Below, in pieces: positions 23,098 through 55,811 of a stretch of DNA of 64,000 nucleotides. Position 1 is the stretch's first letter. Every line of letters begins with the position of its first letter. Location of the stretch: NCBI GenBank assembly GCA_054601695.1, contig BAAHQB010000052.1, forward strand, positions 124,001 through 188,000. Direction: 5' to 3'. The translations under genes and the position numbers were made by a program. This DNA is from Amorphochlora amoebiformis. Its lineage: Eukaryota > Cercozoa > Chlorarachniophyceae. The notes beneath the pieces are model-generated. The model was not told the origin of the DNA, ran no database searches, and saw only the letters and a program-made list of their open reading frames with translations.

Positions 23098-23341
23098 CCA
23101 ATATATATCGGTATGAAAGGGAATCTTACAGATTTGGGATCACTGAATTGACAACGCGTGAAAAAGCATCAGAAAAACATGAAATATTCTGAAGAATTCT
23201 TTTGGTCATTTCGTTACTAATCTGTCTTATAATAGATTTAAAGCTCATTAGATAAGACACAGACGGTGATACCAGCATCTTGGCTATAATATTTATAAGA
23301 TTTGTACAGATATAGGGCATAAAGGTGAGATGAGTATGAGT
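22823..23341 (-). CDS. candidate two-exon gene, unknown product
   Basis: Exon 23341-23130 (acceptor atatcttacag, donor gtaaga) and exon 23045-22823 (acceptor gaaaaatag, stop TGA) join in phase (CT|A) across an intron containing (AT)n. The peptide is non-repetitive, with parts such as IRQISNEMTKRILQNISCFS and YQDIGLHGMYRLNPC, and ends CCVRINHRIG. A second, in-frame intron (gtatgt at 23029 to ttccag) may or may not be removed. The 5' end is undetermined; an ATG at 23320 could be the start. It would be divergently arranged with the receptor gene, with under 250 bp between them. No family recognised. Confidence 0.38.
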
Positions 23342-23562
23342 CTGTAAGATATATTACAGGGTATATTAATCAGGCATTAACACTTTCACAACGGTGATAA
23401 ACTATCGACGAACAATAATAATGAGTCGGTTAATGAAATTTATTAATGTTCGGAACGTTTATGAAATGGAGTAACAGATTTAGAATTATATGACAGTTAC
23501 ATATAGTATTGCGCAACTGTGAAGTTTTTTTCATAGTCCGTTGTGGTTCGCATGGGCGACAC

Positions 23563-42107
<18,545 letters not shown>

Positions 42108-42894
42108 ACTCAGAAATCTCAAGATACCTTCCAATGTTAATATTGAAATTATTTAGTCGAATTGGAGAGGAAAGCTCCTAGACTAGCTAGAGTTCCCTCT
42201 GTTTTTGCCGATGATGTCTAGGATGTGAAATAGAGGATGTTTCACATCTACTAAATATGTCCTCTCATTTTCCCATTTTGCCACAGCTTAAAATGTTTCA
42301 CTTATTCCCAGCCAGCATTCCTAGGAACTTCGTCTCGAATCCATACTAAATACATTTGCTCATTTTCGCCGTTTGCCAGAGCTTGAAAATTCCGCAAATG
42401 TCAATAATCCAAATTAAGATTATTTAGATTCTAACGATCAAGTAACGGGATCGATCATCCCACTCATGAACATACCATCTACTCGATCTAGACCTGACTA
42501 GGCGAAGTAGAAGTATTTACATATATCGTATAACATTGTCTAGATTGTACTAGTGTAGTCGACATCTGCTAGGTCTGATGTATATTAATTTTAATATTAA
42601 ATAATTCCAGTAATACTACAGCATCTTGATATAATTAGGTGTATCTAGATATACTAGTATACGATGTATTTATAAAAGCATATACTCTAGATGCTAGATA
42701 TACAAATATATATATAACTAGAATTAATCAACATCGTATGGTATAAAAATCTCGAATGTGTGTGTATAATACTGTGTATTATACAATGTTACAGTATTTA
42801 CGTGCACAATAAATTTTAGAACATTTACAATTATACAGCGCAATATAATACATGCTCAGGGCAAATATCGAATAATTTTCTACTTCGAGTGATA
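42108..42894 (+). other. 3' flank of the receptor gene
   Basis: Unique AT-rich sequence with repeated short words (TCTAGATACTAG, CTAGAT). An AATAAA at 42808-42813 is a possible poly(A) signal about 700 bp after the stop. No further gene is seen. Confidence 0.55.
42808..42813 (+). terminator. possible poly(A) signal AATAAA
   Basis: Canonical hexamer downstream of the receptor stop codon, before the dispersed element. Such hexamers arise easily in AT-rich DNA, so support is weak. Confidence 0.2.
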
Positions 42895-43905
42895 TCCTCC
42901 AAACTTCCATATTCAAAATAATATGGAATACCCAGTGTATTTTTTAGTCCAGTTTAGCTCAAATCAAGCGCCACTTACCTCAGCAACCCTTTCCCCCCTT
43001 TTGCCCCCATGCCGAAAAAAACGCGTGCGAAAACTACGTTCCATCTCCCCCTCCTCATATTTCAAGCTCTACTCCCCACACATTCAGCTATTTTCTCATT
43101 CATGGTGTGTCTGAAGAAAATATACGTTATGGAAGCCATAGAAGGCGGAAGATGTCCCCGAGGGGAAGGCGGCCGTCCATTTCACCAAAAGTTGTGACCA
43201 AACGGCATGTCACACTATGTGAGAAAACCCTGTATTAAAGGTTATCTTCCCACATGGTGACAAAAAAGAGTGACACATTAGATGACACGTGTACATTCGG
43301 AAAATTTTTCTCACTTCGCATGGATGTCACTCGTGGTGACCTTCTGTTGGAGAGGGTCGTCACTCATCGTGACTCCATGAAAGACCGATTTAATTTCGCC
43401 TAAATAAATTCCTTGTTGATATGCTCGACAATGTCAAGAAGTTGCCCGGACAGCTGGCAGAGGTTTTTGCGATCCCCCGCGATATACACAAAGAACGGCT
43501 GTAATGTATCCCTTGGAAACTGTCTTAAACTATGTGGTTTAGACGATGTGTGAAGTTGGGAGCTTTTAGCCGACGGGAAGACCGTCATCTAGTTTGAGAA
43601 TGGGTGTCAATACCACAGAGTGCGAAGACCCTACGCCATGGAGTTATTAGATATTCCACAGATATATACTGGGTCAACAGGGATATTATGAGTCATGGGA
43701 ACAACGGGTGTTACCCTGAAGGACAGCAAAAAGCATTAGAGATGGGTACTTTGGGGCCGGCAATTTGATAGTTGTCAAAAAACAAAAATCGAGGATTTTG
43801 GACATAGCGCGAAGCGAATTTTAAGCTTTCCTTCGAAAAATTGCCAGAAAATATCAACGAGGGATGGAGGAACAGATTGTCGTTTCCCACTTTTCGATTT
43901 GTTGA
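42895..43905 (+). mobile_element. dispersed ~1-kb element, copy B
   Basis: Matches copy C over most of its length: CTCCAAACTTCCAT at the left, ATCAAGCGCC, CCTCAGCAACCCTTTCCCCC, the palindrome array, TTTCGCCTAAAT (43392), GCGATCCCCC (43469), CTACGCCATGGAGTTATTAG (43632) and GCGCGAAGCGAATTTTA (43807). It stops earlier than copies A and C on the right, near 43905. Short reading frames on both strands show no recognisable domain. Confidence 0.75.
43194..43373. repeat. palindrome array, copy B
   Basis: GTGAC-N10-GTCAC at 43194-43213, an overlapping GTCAC-ACTAT-GTGAG at 43209-43223, then GTCACTCGTGGTGAC (43326) and GTCACTCATCGTGAC (43359). Diverged units lie between (GACACATTAGATGAC near 43273). 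Confidence 0.88.
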
Positions 43906-44125
43906 TATGTATCTACATATATATTACATACGGTATGGTAATATAATATAATAGGTATACACGTATATATGTGTTTGTTTGTGTGTGTGTGTCTGTATGT
44001 AGATGTATATCTATGTATATAATATTGTAAACAATTAGAATATATGTATATATATATATATATATATGCATACAATTATAATATTAATATATATCTACAT
44101 ATATATACATGTATAATATTATATA

Positions 44126-44169
<44 letters not shown>

Positions 44170-44695
44170 AACACATTATAAAATACATACGCATGTATAA
44201 TTTAGATACAGAGCTCTGCGCTGAACACTCTTAGTCCGATTACCAGAGTAATTACTCTACAATGCTGAGTTTCAGAGTACCTACTCAGTGATCAGAGCAC
44301 TATGCCCTCAAGTACTGTTCCATATTACTCAGTACAAGTAAGTACCCAAATTATTCTCATATCTGCGTCACATGTACTGACTGCAGTTTCAAGTATTCAT
44401 ATCAAAATCCTACTCGTACTCTTGTACTCCGCTGTTATTTACTCACTACATTATGATGAAAACGTACTCTTTTTTGGATGTTCTGATACTCTCGAGTAGT
44501 AACTGTCTAATGTTCCATACTGAGTAATGCTAAGTATCATTAATAAATTCAGTGAGATGTGTATCACATTGACATGATGGAATAAAGCACTACCAGCAGT
44601 GCAAAAGCGTAGTGCTTCCGTCAGTTCAGTAGTACGGGAACTTCAGGATTTGTAGTACATGTATACATGTAATATGTAACTATATCATGGTATAT

Positions 44696-44727
<32 letters not shown>

Positions 44728-44752
44728 TCAGTGTACAAAATCATCATCACGG

Positions 44753-44814
<62 letters not shown>

Positions 44815-44902
44815 ATACATATATCGTATATAGATAAATATATATATTTATAATTACATTACATTTATAACTATGCTGTGTATATACTATGATTACATAC
44901 TC

Positions 44903-44946
<44 letters not shown>

Positions 44947-44956
44947 GCATGTATGA

Positions 44957-44987
<31 letters not shown>

Positions 44988-45189
44988 TGTATATATATAT
45001 ATATATGGATATATGATATTACAATATTATAACATTATATACTATATATACATATATTTTCATATTTTATTGTATGCATGTACTTCTGATATATCATGAT
45101 CATGATACATGTACTTATGTGTATCTGTCTTCAATGATATATATGTAGTATCTAGAGTATGTATATGTGTATGTATATATATATATATG

Positions 45190-45280
<91 letters not shown>

Positions 45281-45286
45281 TCAATG

Positions 45287-45318
<32 letters not shown>

Positions 45319-45327
45319 GTATACTAC

Positions 45328-45366
<39 letters not shown>

Positions 45367-45379
45367 TATGTACTCTGTA

Positions 45380-45416
<37 letters not shown>

Positions 45417-45500
45417 GTACATTATTATTACATTATAATATATACTATGATATCTATATATATATTATATATATATATATATATACTTATATACTAAACT
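43906..45500. repeat. AT microsatellites with a unique island
   Basis: (AT)n and GTAT at 43906-44190 and 44690-45500. The island 44200-44690 is rich in AGTAC/GAGTA/ACTCA words and includes the 14-bp palindrome AGAGTAATTACTCT (44245-44258). I see no convincing exon. Confidence 0.8.
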
Positions 45501-45880
45501 ATTTACACGTACGCAATGATTATATTAATAGCCATTAGTAAAATATACAATATTTACCTGCGATTTCGCGTGGATAACAAGCCAAAGTTCACAAACATGT
45601 ACAAGAGCGCTATAAAGCTACGCGTATGACCAGCTATACACTAAGTGACTAGAATTCCGCAACAACGATTAACATGACGCATAGCTTTAATAATCAAGCC
45701 CGTACGTTAGCAATATGTAATTGTATACGCCCAGACATCCCGCTAAGGCCAACACCTGAAGAAAAACAGCTTACTATGCATATCGCGTGCAAGAATTATA
45801 ATATGCTTCAAATCTAGCGATAGAGAAGATAGAGGAAGGAGGGGTTAGAGAGATACACAGAGCGAACGAGAAGGCGAGAG
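45501..45880. other. unique island, coding status unclear
   Basis: Non-repetitive and less AT-rich. A - strand ATG near 45597 gives MFVNFGLLSTRNR ending at a good donor (CAG|gtaaat), but no phase-compatible next exon was found. Frames on the + strand are also open over part of it. Confidence 0.4.
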
Positions 45881-46610
<730 letters not shown>

Positions 46611-46613
46611 GAG

Positions 46614-46709
46614 AGCGGGAAAACCGGTAGTAGAGTTGACGTGGTATCCACCTTCCTCTTCGAAGCTTTGGAGCCACTAGAGAGCTCAACTGAGGTCTAC
46701 GAAATGTAA
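46614..46709 (+). CDS. possible terminal exon after the GA tract
   Basis: Open for 31 codons to TAA; the peptide VDVVSTFLFEALEPLESSTE is non-repetitive and acidic. The preceding GA tract could serve as intron with many AG acceptors. The - strand is also open here (SLVAPKLRRGRWIPRQLYYR), so the strand is uncertain and no partner exon was found. Confidence 0.2.
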   Translation, partial: SGKTGSRVDVVSTFLFEALEPLESSTEVYEM

Positions 46710-46714
46710 AGTTA

Positions 46715-46719
<5 letters not shown>

Positions 46720-46753
<34 letters not shown>

Positions 46754-46902
46754 ACATTAACATTTAGGTGACTTCCTGCATCGGTTTTAAATTCTTTGTG
46801 TGTTTATATCAATGGAGGATATATAAATATATATACACACAAATATATTTATATATATACACACATACATAGATGTATATGTATGTATATATACATATTA
46901 TA

Positions 46903-46951
<49 letters not shown>

Positions 46952-46982
46952 CAATACACGTATGTACATACAAATAGATATT

Positions 46983-47042
<60 letters not shown>

Positions 47043-47104
47043 GATACACATATGTATGTGTAAATATACACTCACACACACAAAATATAAACATACACAC
47101 ACAC

Positions 47105-47149
<45 letters not shown>

Positions 47150-47176
47150 TATATATATATATATATATACATATAA

Positions 47177-47209
<33 letters not shown>

Positions 47210-47215
47210 ATATTA

Positions 47216-47246
<31 letters not shown>

Positions 47247-47265
47247 TATACAAATGTATATTCAT
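46720..47265. repeat. AT and CA/GT microsatellites
   Basis: (AT)n with ACACAC stretches. No gene. Confidence 0.93.
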
Positions 47266-47467
47266 ACATACTTACGTAGACAATGCTAGATTCCCACGTA
47301 CACATAGACAATACTACATTCATACGTACACATACACAATGCTACATTCATACCGTACACATCGACAATGTTACATTTCTGGAATTACTCTCGAAGGTGC
47401 TCTTGAGGTCACAACCAGAGGTCGGGCTAAAATGCCCGCGATTATATAGTGAAAAGGCCAGCGAACT

Positions 47468-47523
<56 letters not shown>

Positions 47524-47589
47524 TTTGAATAAGGGGGCGGCCTAGAATGCCCGCAGTTATATAGAAAGATTGAAGAGCTTCTTATATAT

Positions 47590-47590
<1 letters not shown>
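47266..47590. repeat. 28-bp minisatellite and a duplicated 55-bp segment
   Basis: ACACATAGACAATGCTACAT with TCATACGT recurs four times at 47276-47375. Downstream, a segment around 47429-47475 (GGGCTAAAATGCCCGCGATT and on) is repeated in diverged form at 47539-47588. Both copies are open on the + strand with related peptides (GLKCPRLY...ELLIY and GLECPQLY...ELLIY) and on the - strand, so a duplicated exon is possible but unproven. Confidence 0.75.
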
Positions 47591-47644
<54 letters not shown>

Positions 47645-47694
47645 CACCTCAGTCCTCTTTTTTAATCCCCCTCAATTCCACACTTGTAGTCGAC

Positions 47695-47731
<37 letters not shown>

Positions 47732-47790
47732 ACTATATATAGTGTTGTAGACATACATGCATGTATGTATAGAACGAAATATATAGATGT

Positions 47791-47824
<34 letters not shown>

Positions 47825-47830
47825 GCATGT

Positions 47831-48110
47831 ATATATAAATACCTCGACCCCATATCCATTGCTTGACCGCATCATTTACGTTATCACTAAGTGGATCGTC
47901 AAACCCTTCTCCTATAATTCTAAAAATGAAAAAGGAGTACTTAATACATTAGCAAAACCGAATTTTTTTCATAATATTCTAGAAGAAAGGTTAATTATTC
48001 TTTCGCTAAACCGCTCCTCTCTTGTAATTTTTTTAGGAGAGAAACAGAATAGTTCATATTTGCGCCTTATATTACTAGGAAAGACAAGCGAAGAGTTAAT
48101 TTATCGCTAA
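47831..48110 (+). CDS. possible terminal exon, unknown product
   Basis: About 92 open codons to a TAA at 48110, non-repetitive after an AT tract: contains [20 protein letters not shown] and [20 protein letters not shown], ends [10 protein letters not shown]. The coding start or acceptor is hidden in the AT repeat before 47831. No family recognised. It is AT-rich, so an open frame of this length is not compelling alone. Confidence 0.33.
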
Positions 48111-48169
48111 ATCGTTTTTCTTGCAATTGTGGAAGAGAATTACGAGAGAGAGTGTGGAGACTTGAGAAA

Positions 48170-48244
<75 letters not shown>

Positions 48245-48375
48245 TACATGTAATATATAAATATACACATGCACGTATGTATAATTGTATGTGTACATAT
48301 ACACAAATATTTATCATATAAAAACAAACAAAAAATGAAAATATTAAAGTATAAAAATTCATATATGTTCCGATA
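48111..48375. repeat. AT microsatellite
   Basis: (AT)n at 48170-48240 flanked by short unique AT-rich sequence. Nothing else is seen. Confidence 0.85.
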
Positions 48376-49050
48376 CTAGAAGCATAGCGATTGAGAGACA
48401 GAGATAAAATCGAGATCTAGAGATCGAAATATCGAGAGATTAGAGACAGAGCTCGAGAGAGAGATAGCGGTCGCGAGAGATAGTGATCTAGAGAGAGAGA
48501 GAGAGAGAAATAGAGATCGAGATCGAGATCGAGAGAGAGAGAGAAAATAGAGATCGAGATCGAGATCGAGGGAGATCGAGATCACGATCGAGAGAGATCG
48601 AGATCGAGAGAGAGAGAGAGATCGAGATCGAGAGAGAGAGATCGAGATCGAGAGAGAGAGAGAGATCGAGATCGAGAGAGAGAGAGAGATCGAGATCGAG
48701 AGAGAGAGAGAGATCGAGATCGAGATCGAGAGAGAGAGATCGAGATCGAGATCGAGAAAGAGAGAGATCGAGATCGAGATCGTGAAAGAGAGAGAGAGCG
48801 AGAGACAGAGAGAGACGATCGATCGAGAGATCGAGAGAGATCGAGAGAGCGAGAGAGATCGAGATCGAGATCGAGAAAGAGAGAGATCGAGATCGAGATC
48901 GAGAAAGAGAGAGAGAGCGAGAGAGAGAGAGAGGCGATCGATCGAGAGATCGAGAGAGAGAGAGAGAGAGATCGAGAGAGAGAGGGAGAGATCGAGATGA
49001 GAGGGAGGGATCTAGAGATCGCGAGAGATAGAAAGGGATGCAAAGAGAAA
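48376..49050 (+). repeat. GATCGAGA/(GA)n compound repeat
   Basis: About 670 bp of GAGATCGAGATCGAGAGAGA units with dense GATC and TCGA tetramers (ATCGAT at some joins). Asp-Leu and Arg-Ser frames are repeat artefacts. Confidence 0.95.
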
Positions 49051-49227
49051 GAGGTTAACACTTACATACACGAAGCGAAAGACTACTCGGATGTGTAGAG
49101 GATTTATGGGTTAGGGTATGCGCCGATTTTTTTTTTTTTAAATTATTTGTTACGCTTTTCGGGCTAAATCTCTGCCGGCAATCGCTGACTGGGCTATTTT
49201 CCAGTTTCTGTATTTTAGGTACTTTTG

Positions 49228-49262
<35 letters not shown>

Positions 49263-49311
49263 ATATAACTACATATGAATATATATGTATGTATATATAT
49301 GTATATACATA

Positions 49312-49358
<47 letters not shown>

Positions 49359-49424
49359 ACATATACATATATATACACATATATATCCGTGTGCACGTAT
49401 AACATTTGTGCATGTAAATACATT

Positions 49425-49495
<71 letters not shown>

Positions 49496-49540
49496 CGTAT
49501 GTACACGTTACATATGTACACGTGTAAGCACTATACATAC

Positions 49541-49595
<55 letters not shown>

Positions 49596-49730
49596 ATTTA
49601 TTTACATACATATTCTATATATATATATATATATAATATATATATATATATATTATGTGTAAAATACTAATGAGTGATTAAATGTGTGTTTGTGTATGTG
49701 TCTATAAGAACGTATGTGTTTACGACATAC

Positions 49731-49772
<42 letters not shown>

Positions 49773-49848
49773 AATATATATATATATATATATATGTATG
49801 TATACATATATATGCATTTTGTATGTGTATATAATACACTACATATGT

Positions 49849-49891
<43 letters not shown>

Positions 49892-50125
49892 CTGTAAATG
49901 TTTTTATAGAAATATATACATTAAAAATACACACATACAAACACACAAACACAATATAAACATATATATATATATTACGTAAGTATATATTATGTAAGTA
50001 AGTACGTAGGTGCCAGGGCCAAAACTTCCGTATAAGCATTCACGGATTCTATATACATACACATACACTTATATTCATGTCTCTTTTCTAAATGAGTACG
50101 TGTATACTGTACATACATACATATA

Positions 50126-50187
<62 letters not shown>

Positions 50188-50313
50188 CATATAATATTAT
50201 ATATATATATATATACACATATACACATATATACGTGCATACACATATGCACCTCTATAGACACTGCTATAGTCGCCGTTTTGATATATTTGATTTGTAC
50301 ATATATGTGTAAC

Positions 50314-50412
<99 letters not shown>

Positions 50413-50669
50413 GTACACATAATAAATATATATATATATACATAATATATATAATATATAAAAATAATATATAATATATAGAATAGTAATTAAATATATA
50501 TATATATATATATAATGTACAAAAATAAATGTATAAATACGTGTATATAGACCTCTAAAGTAGCCTTTTTGGTATGTTTGATTTGCTACTATTAATAGCT
50601 CCTGAGCTCTAACCTTTCGAGCGCTGCAACAGGCACATAAATTTAAATATTAGGACATATTCACACACG

Positions 50670-50713
<44 letters not shown>

Positions 50714-50770
50714 ATATATATATATATATACATGAATATATATATTTATTTATGTGTATTATACATATAT

Positions 50771-50807
<37 letters not shown>

Positions 50808-50971
50808 ACATATAAATATGTATGTAGAAAATACACAATCACTCATGAGTACAGATATATGCGTATATATATATAAATATGCATATGTACACATATATAC
50901 GTATGTATGAATGTGTATATGTATGTATACTTATATGTATATACTCCAATATCGATCAAACAAATGTACAT

Positions 50972-51036
<65 letters not shown>

Positions 51037-51053
51037 ATTATGTATACGTGAAA

Positions 51054-51094
<41 letters not shown>

Positions 51095-51150
51095 CATATA
51101 TATACATACATATATATATACATATATTATGAATATATCTTGTCACGTAC
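49051..51150. repeat. AT microsatellites with short islands
   Basis: (AT)n dominates. Islands at 49080-49225, 50000-50100, 50240-50310 and 50545-50660 are unique. The last two share a diverged copy (ACCTCTA..GTAGCC..TTTT..GTATGTTTGATTTG), a short duplication. No supported exon. Confidence 0.85.
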
Positions 51151-51170
51151 ATACATGGAATATCTATTTT

Positions 51171-51281
51171 CTAGTGATCACATCTCACGATGTATAAATC
51201 ATATGTTGGTTTGGTGATGTCTATGATAATGAATACATCTCTAGACCTGTCGGTCTTCCTAGGCAGCAACGACCTACTCAT
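51171..51281 (-). CDS. possible short ORF, unknown product
   Basis: 36 codons from ATG to TAG in a unique island: MSRSLLPRKTDRSRDVFIII then DITKPTYDLYIVRCDH. It may instead be the end of a terminal exon continuing upstream. The length is too short to be convincing. Confidence 0.2.
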   Translation of the reverse strand: MSRSLLPRKTDRSRDVFIIIDITKPTYDLYIVRCDH

Positions 51282-51291
51282 GGATACATAA

Positions 51292-51329
<38 letters not shown>

Positions 51330-51419
51330 TCGCATATACATATATTTATATGTACATATGTATGGTTTTTTATACATAAATCTGATGCATGTGATATGCA
51401 TTTTGTTTGAAGCGGGTCA

Positions 51420-51452
51420 TGCTGCAGGCATGCGCTGACTTTTCAGGGGTGG

Positions 51453-51537
<85 letters not shown>

Positions 51538-51557
51538 ATACAGATATAAACATATAT

Positions 51558-51636
<79 letters not shown>

Positions 51637-51640
51637 ATAA
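51420..51640. repeat. (GT)n and (AT)n microsatellites
   Basis: (AT)n, a (GT)n run of about 46 bp at 51489-51534, and a second (AT)n to about 51633. Confidence 0.95.
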
Positions 51641-51662
51641 CATCATGTGTTAGTCTAAAGTC

Positions 51663-53199
51663 ATGACAGGAATAGCTAGAAAGCAACACGACCTTAAAGC
51701 GTCTCCAACGTCGTCAGGAACGGGCTCTAATCGTAATAGTTTTCAATTCTCAAACTCCCAAGTGGAAAGTCCTCAGGATTCTGGGCATACAGCCTCAGAT
51801 TGCTTTGAGATTTGGATTTGTTTCACCTGGTCGCCCGTATATTTCGCATCCAACGGCAAGTAAGCCATCTGCGACGAGCTCCCCGATGGCGATTAGCTGT
51901 AGAATTGATGATTGAAGTCAAACCCAGGTCGAGTCTAAGAACGTATATAGAGTGCATAACATAGGCTCCCTAACATATCTAGGCCCTGGGGGGTGGTGTA
52001 GTATACAACCTGTTGTCTACGGCGGTTCTCTGTGGGTATGACGTCCTGATTGCAATATCAAACAGTTGAAGATCTTATGAAGCAAAAATTCACGCACTCG
52101 ACGATATTACCTCAAGTTTTCCACGCGCATGAACGTCGACGAATCCACGGCTTATTACTGTAACCATAAAATTCCACAATATGGGATTGTTTTCACACAG
52201 GCTCTGTCCACAACCCTTAACCACTTACGTGTATCGGATGGTATACATACTCATCATAAGTGCATATTCGAACTACTAAAACAGAGCGAATGAACACTTG
52301 TATACGTGTATCTATAGACATTATACATGCTCTCCAGGACGGAAGTATTACATCTGAATCGCCCATCCCTGTCTCACCCCGCCCTTCTGCTTTTTTCGAA
52401 CGAAGATTATTAATTTTCCAATGCAGATTATTTGGCTGCGACTTGGCAAATCCCTCAGTGGACTTACACATAAGTATGAACATTCCAAAGACGCGCCAAA
52501 AGGGTGAAGTCCGGAAGACCATTGCTGGCGTTCGTGCCGAAAGGATATTTTAAAACATATATTTTTAGGTTCCGAATAAATCGCATGCAGTCATTAAGAG
52601 TGACTGCGTTTGTCATTCAGAGTGACAAAAGGAACACAAGTGTCACAGAGGATGACACCTTCTCTGACTGGGTGACTCAACATGATGTCACGATTTATTA
52701 TGGTACGGAATGGCCGCCGAACGGCTGGAAGAAGTTCCGCCTCCCATAGTCTTTGCAGCTACTACGGGTATGCCTGCACGAATTAGAATGAATATAAATT
52801 AGATGTGTGCGGTCGAGAGCGTTTAAAATCAAAGGGGGAAAGCTGGGATATACATCTGGAGCACGATACTGCCTTCAGTGCGGCCTCCGGTGGGTTAGTA
52901 GGATGTGAAGGCCAGTTGAGCTTATTTTCGGTTACAATATGCTTCGAATGCATGGATTTCCTGCCACTGTTGGTTGTCAAATTTTCAGCGTAAATCAAGT
53001 AGATGACATATTTTCTACTTCGCACAATTCAAAGGGGGATGACCAAATTGATAATGTAGATACTATATCTATATATAGCCTCAGGCCTACTAGCATAGTA
53101 AGTCAATCAATTTTCACGCGGTGTACTTGGTTCTGTTCCTGAGATGCTATTTATCAGCTGGAAAATCTCAACTTCGCTGTCCTTCCGGGGTTTAGCTGA
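51663..53199 (+). CDS. candidate multi-exon gene, unknown product
   Basis: Best-supported pieces: 51663-51859 (starts [15 protein letters not shown]; donor AA|gtaagc, phase 2), 52989-53097 (acceptor tcaaattttcag, donor gtaagt) and 53158-53199 (acceptor gctatttatcag, ends TGA). The last two join in phase 0, and the first could join the second through AA|C. The middle exon encodes [20 protein letters not shown] and the end [13 protein letters not shown]. Between 51860 and 52988 there are other open stretches on both strands (for example [20 protein letters not shown] from about 52131), so exons are probably missing from this model. No family recognised. Confidence 0.33.
52590..52691. repeat. 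palindrome array, copy D
   Basis: GTCATTAAGAGTGAC (52590), GTCATTCAGAGTGAC (52612), GTCACAGAGGATGAC (52642) and the reversed GTGAC-N10-GTCAC (52672-52691), then the conserved flank ATGGCCGCCGAACGGC. The rest of the 1.1-kb element is not recognisable here. Confidence 0.88.
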
Positions 53200-53408
53200 A
53201 TTTCCAGTAAAAAAGGGGCTGCGGTCTCCAAGTCATAACCTCTTCAAACAAAAATAAATGGCAGTAAGCTTAGCGAACTTAGTATACAAAGCATTCTTGC
53301 TTAAAAAACGTTTTCACTGTTGCTCGAACGTGAGTTGGATTCCACTGAAGTCAAGACCCTAAATCTTACCTTCGTTGGTCACTCGGCAACGCTTCGATGA
53401 CCTCTTCA

Positions 53409-53487
<79 letters not shown>

Positions 53488-53543
53488 AAATATATATATA
53501 AATATATATATATACATATATGATATTTATATATATGTATGTG

Positions 53544-53611
<68 letters not shown>

Positions 53612-53656
53612 CCTAGATATGTGTACATATATAGAATAATAAATACATACATACAC

Positions 53657-53718
<62 letters not shown>

Positions 53719-53745
53719 TTATATATTTATGTATATATGTATATA

Positions 53746-53777
<32 letters not shown>

Positions 53778-53781
53778 GTAT

Positions 53782-53819
<38 letters not shown>

Positions 53820-53899
53820 ATAGGTATTGTTACATCCGTACAAACTTGAACAAGATTTTTAAATCATTCTCTCCGTCTTTTTACATATACGTACATGTG

Positions 53900-53900
<1 letters not shown>
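53200..53900. other. unique island with possible - strand exons, then AT repeat
   Basis: On the - strand, 53412-53368 is open to a good donor (gtaaga), reading [12 protein letters not shown] in one frame. An island at 53870-53825 gives [11 protein letters not shown] ending at gtacgg. Phases do not combine unambiguously, so I do not model a gene. 53413-53820 is (AT)n. Confidence 0.4.
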
Positions 53901-54460
<560 letters not shown>

Positions 54461-54519
54461 ATAATCACGCCAAAGGCAGCCGTCCCGACTTCAACTCAGC
54501 CTCTATGGGCGTTCACGGA

Positions 54520-55777
54520 TTGCAAACACTCATGCACATATTTTCACAGTCAGGATACACGCTCTCACGGGTCACAAACACCCATATACATATTCACACG
54601 ACCGGGACACATGCTTTCACTGGTCGCAAAAACGCATGTATATATTTTCACGGCCAGGATACATGCTTTCACGAGTCGCTAACACTCATGTACATATTTA
54701 CACCGCCCGGATACATGCTTTCACGGGTCACGAAGACCCACATACATTTTTACATGCCCTGGATAATTGCCCTCATGGGGATGCATGCTTTCATAGGTCG
54801 CAAATACACATGTACATAGCATTACACGGCCAGGATACATGCTCTCATGGGTCGCTGACACTCATGTACATATTTAAACTGCCGGAATGCATGATCTCAC
54901 GGGTCGCAAACACCAATGTACAGATTTACAGGGCCGGAATACTCATTCACACGAATTACTAACTCCTATGTACATATTTACAAGGTCAGGATACAATCCA
55001 CACGGGTCGCGACCACTATATATGACCAGGATACATGCTCATATAGGTCGCAAACATCCATGTACATATTTACACGGCCAGGATTCATGCTCTCATGGGT
55101 CGCAAACACCTATGTACATATTTACACGGCCAGGATACATGCGTTCACCGGTCACTAACACTCAAGTACATAATTACACGGCCGAAATAAATGCTCTCAA
55201 GGGTCGCAAACACCTATGCACATATTTACACGGCCGGGATACATCTCACACGGGTCGCAAGCACTTATATACATAGTTACACAGCCGGGATACGTGTTTT
55301 CACGGGTCGCAAACACTCATGTACATATTTACACAGTCAGGATACATGCTTTCACTGTTGATATTTATACGGCGGGATACATGCTTTTCCAGGTCGAAAA
55401 TATCCGTTTACATATTTACGCGACCGGGAAGCATGCTCTCACGGATCGCTAACACTCCTGTACATATTCTCACCGCCGGGATACATAACCTCCCGGGTCG
55501 CAAACACCTATGTACATATTTACACGGCAGGCATACACCCTGACACGGATGACTAACACCTATGTAAATATTTATTCGGCCAGGATACAATCCACACGGG
55601 TCGCTACCACCTATATATGCCCGGGATACATGCTCAAACGGGTCGCAAACACCTATGTACACACGGATGGCTAACACCTATGTATATATTTACATGGCAA
55701 GGATATCCACACGGGCCGCTACACCCCTATGTACGCCCAGGCTACATGCTCATACGGGTCGTAAACACCTAAGTATG

Positions 55778-55811
<34 letters not shown>

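Noticed and set aside
48582-49061. Ser/Arg/Asp-rich frames resembling an RS domain
   Set aside because: Translation of GATCGAGA simple repeat, with no unique flanking coding sequence.
52131-52295. 54-codon + frame containing [11 protein letters not shown], superficially like an immunoglobulin V-domain end
   Set aside because: Only one short motif matches, there is no second cysteine or tryptophan context, and other frames over the same bases are open too.
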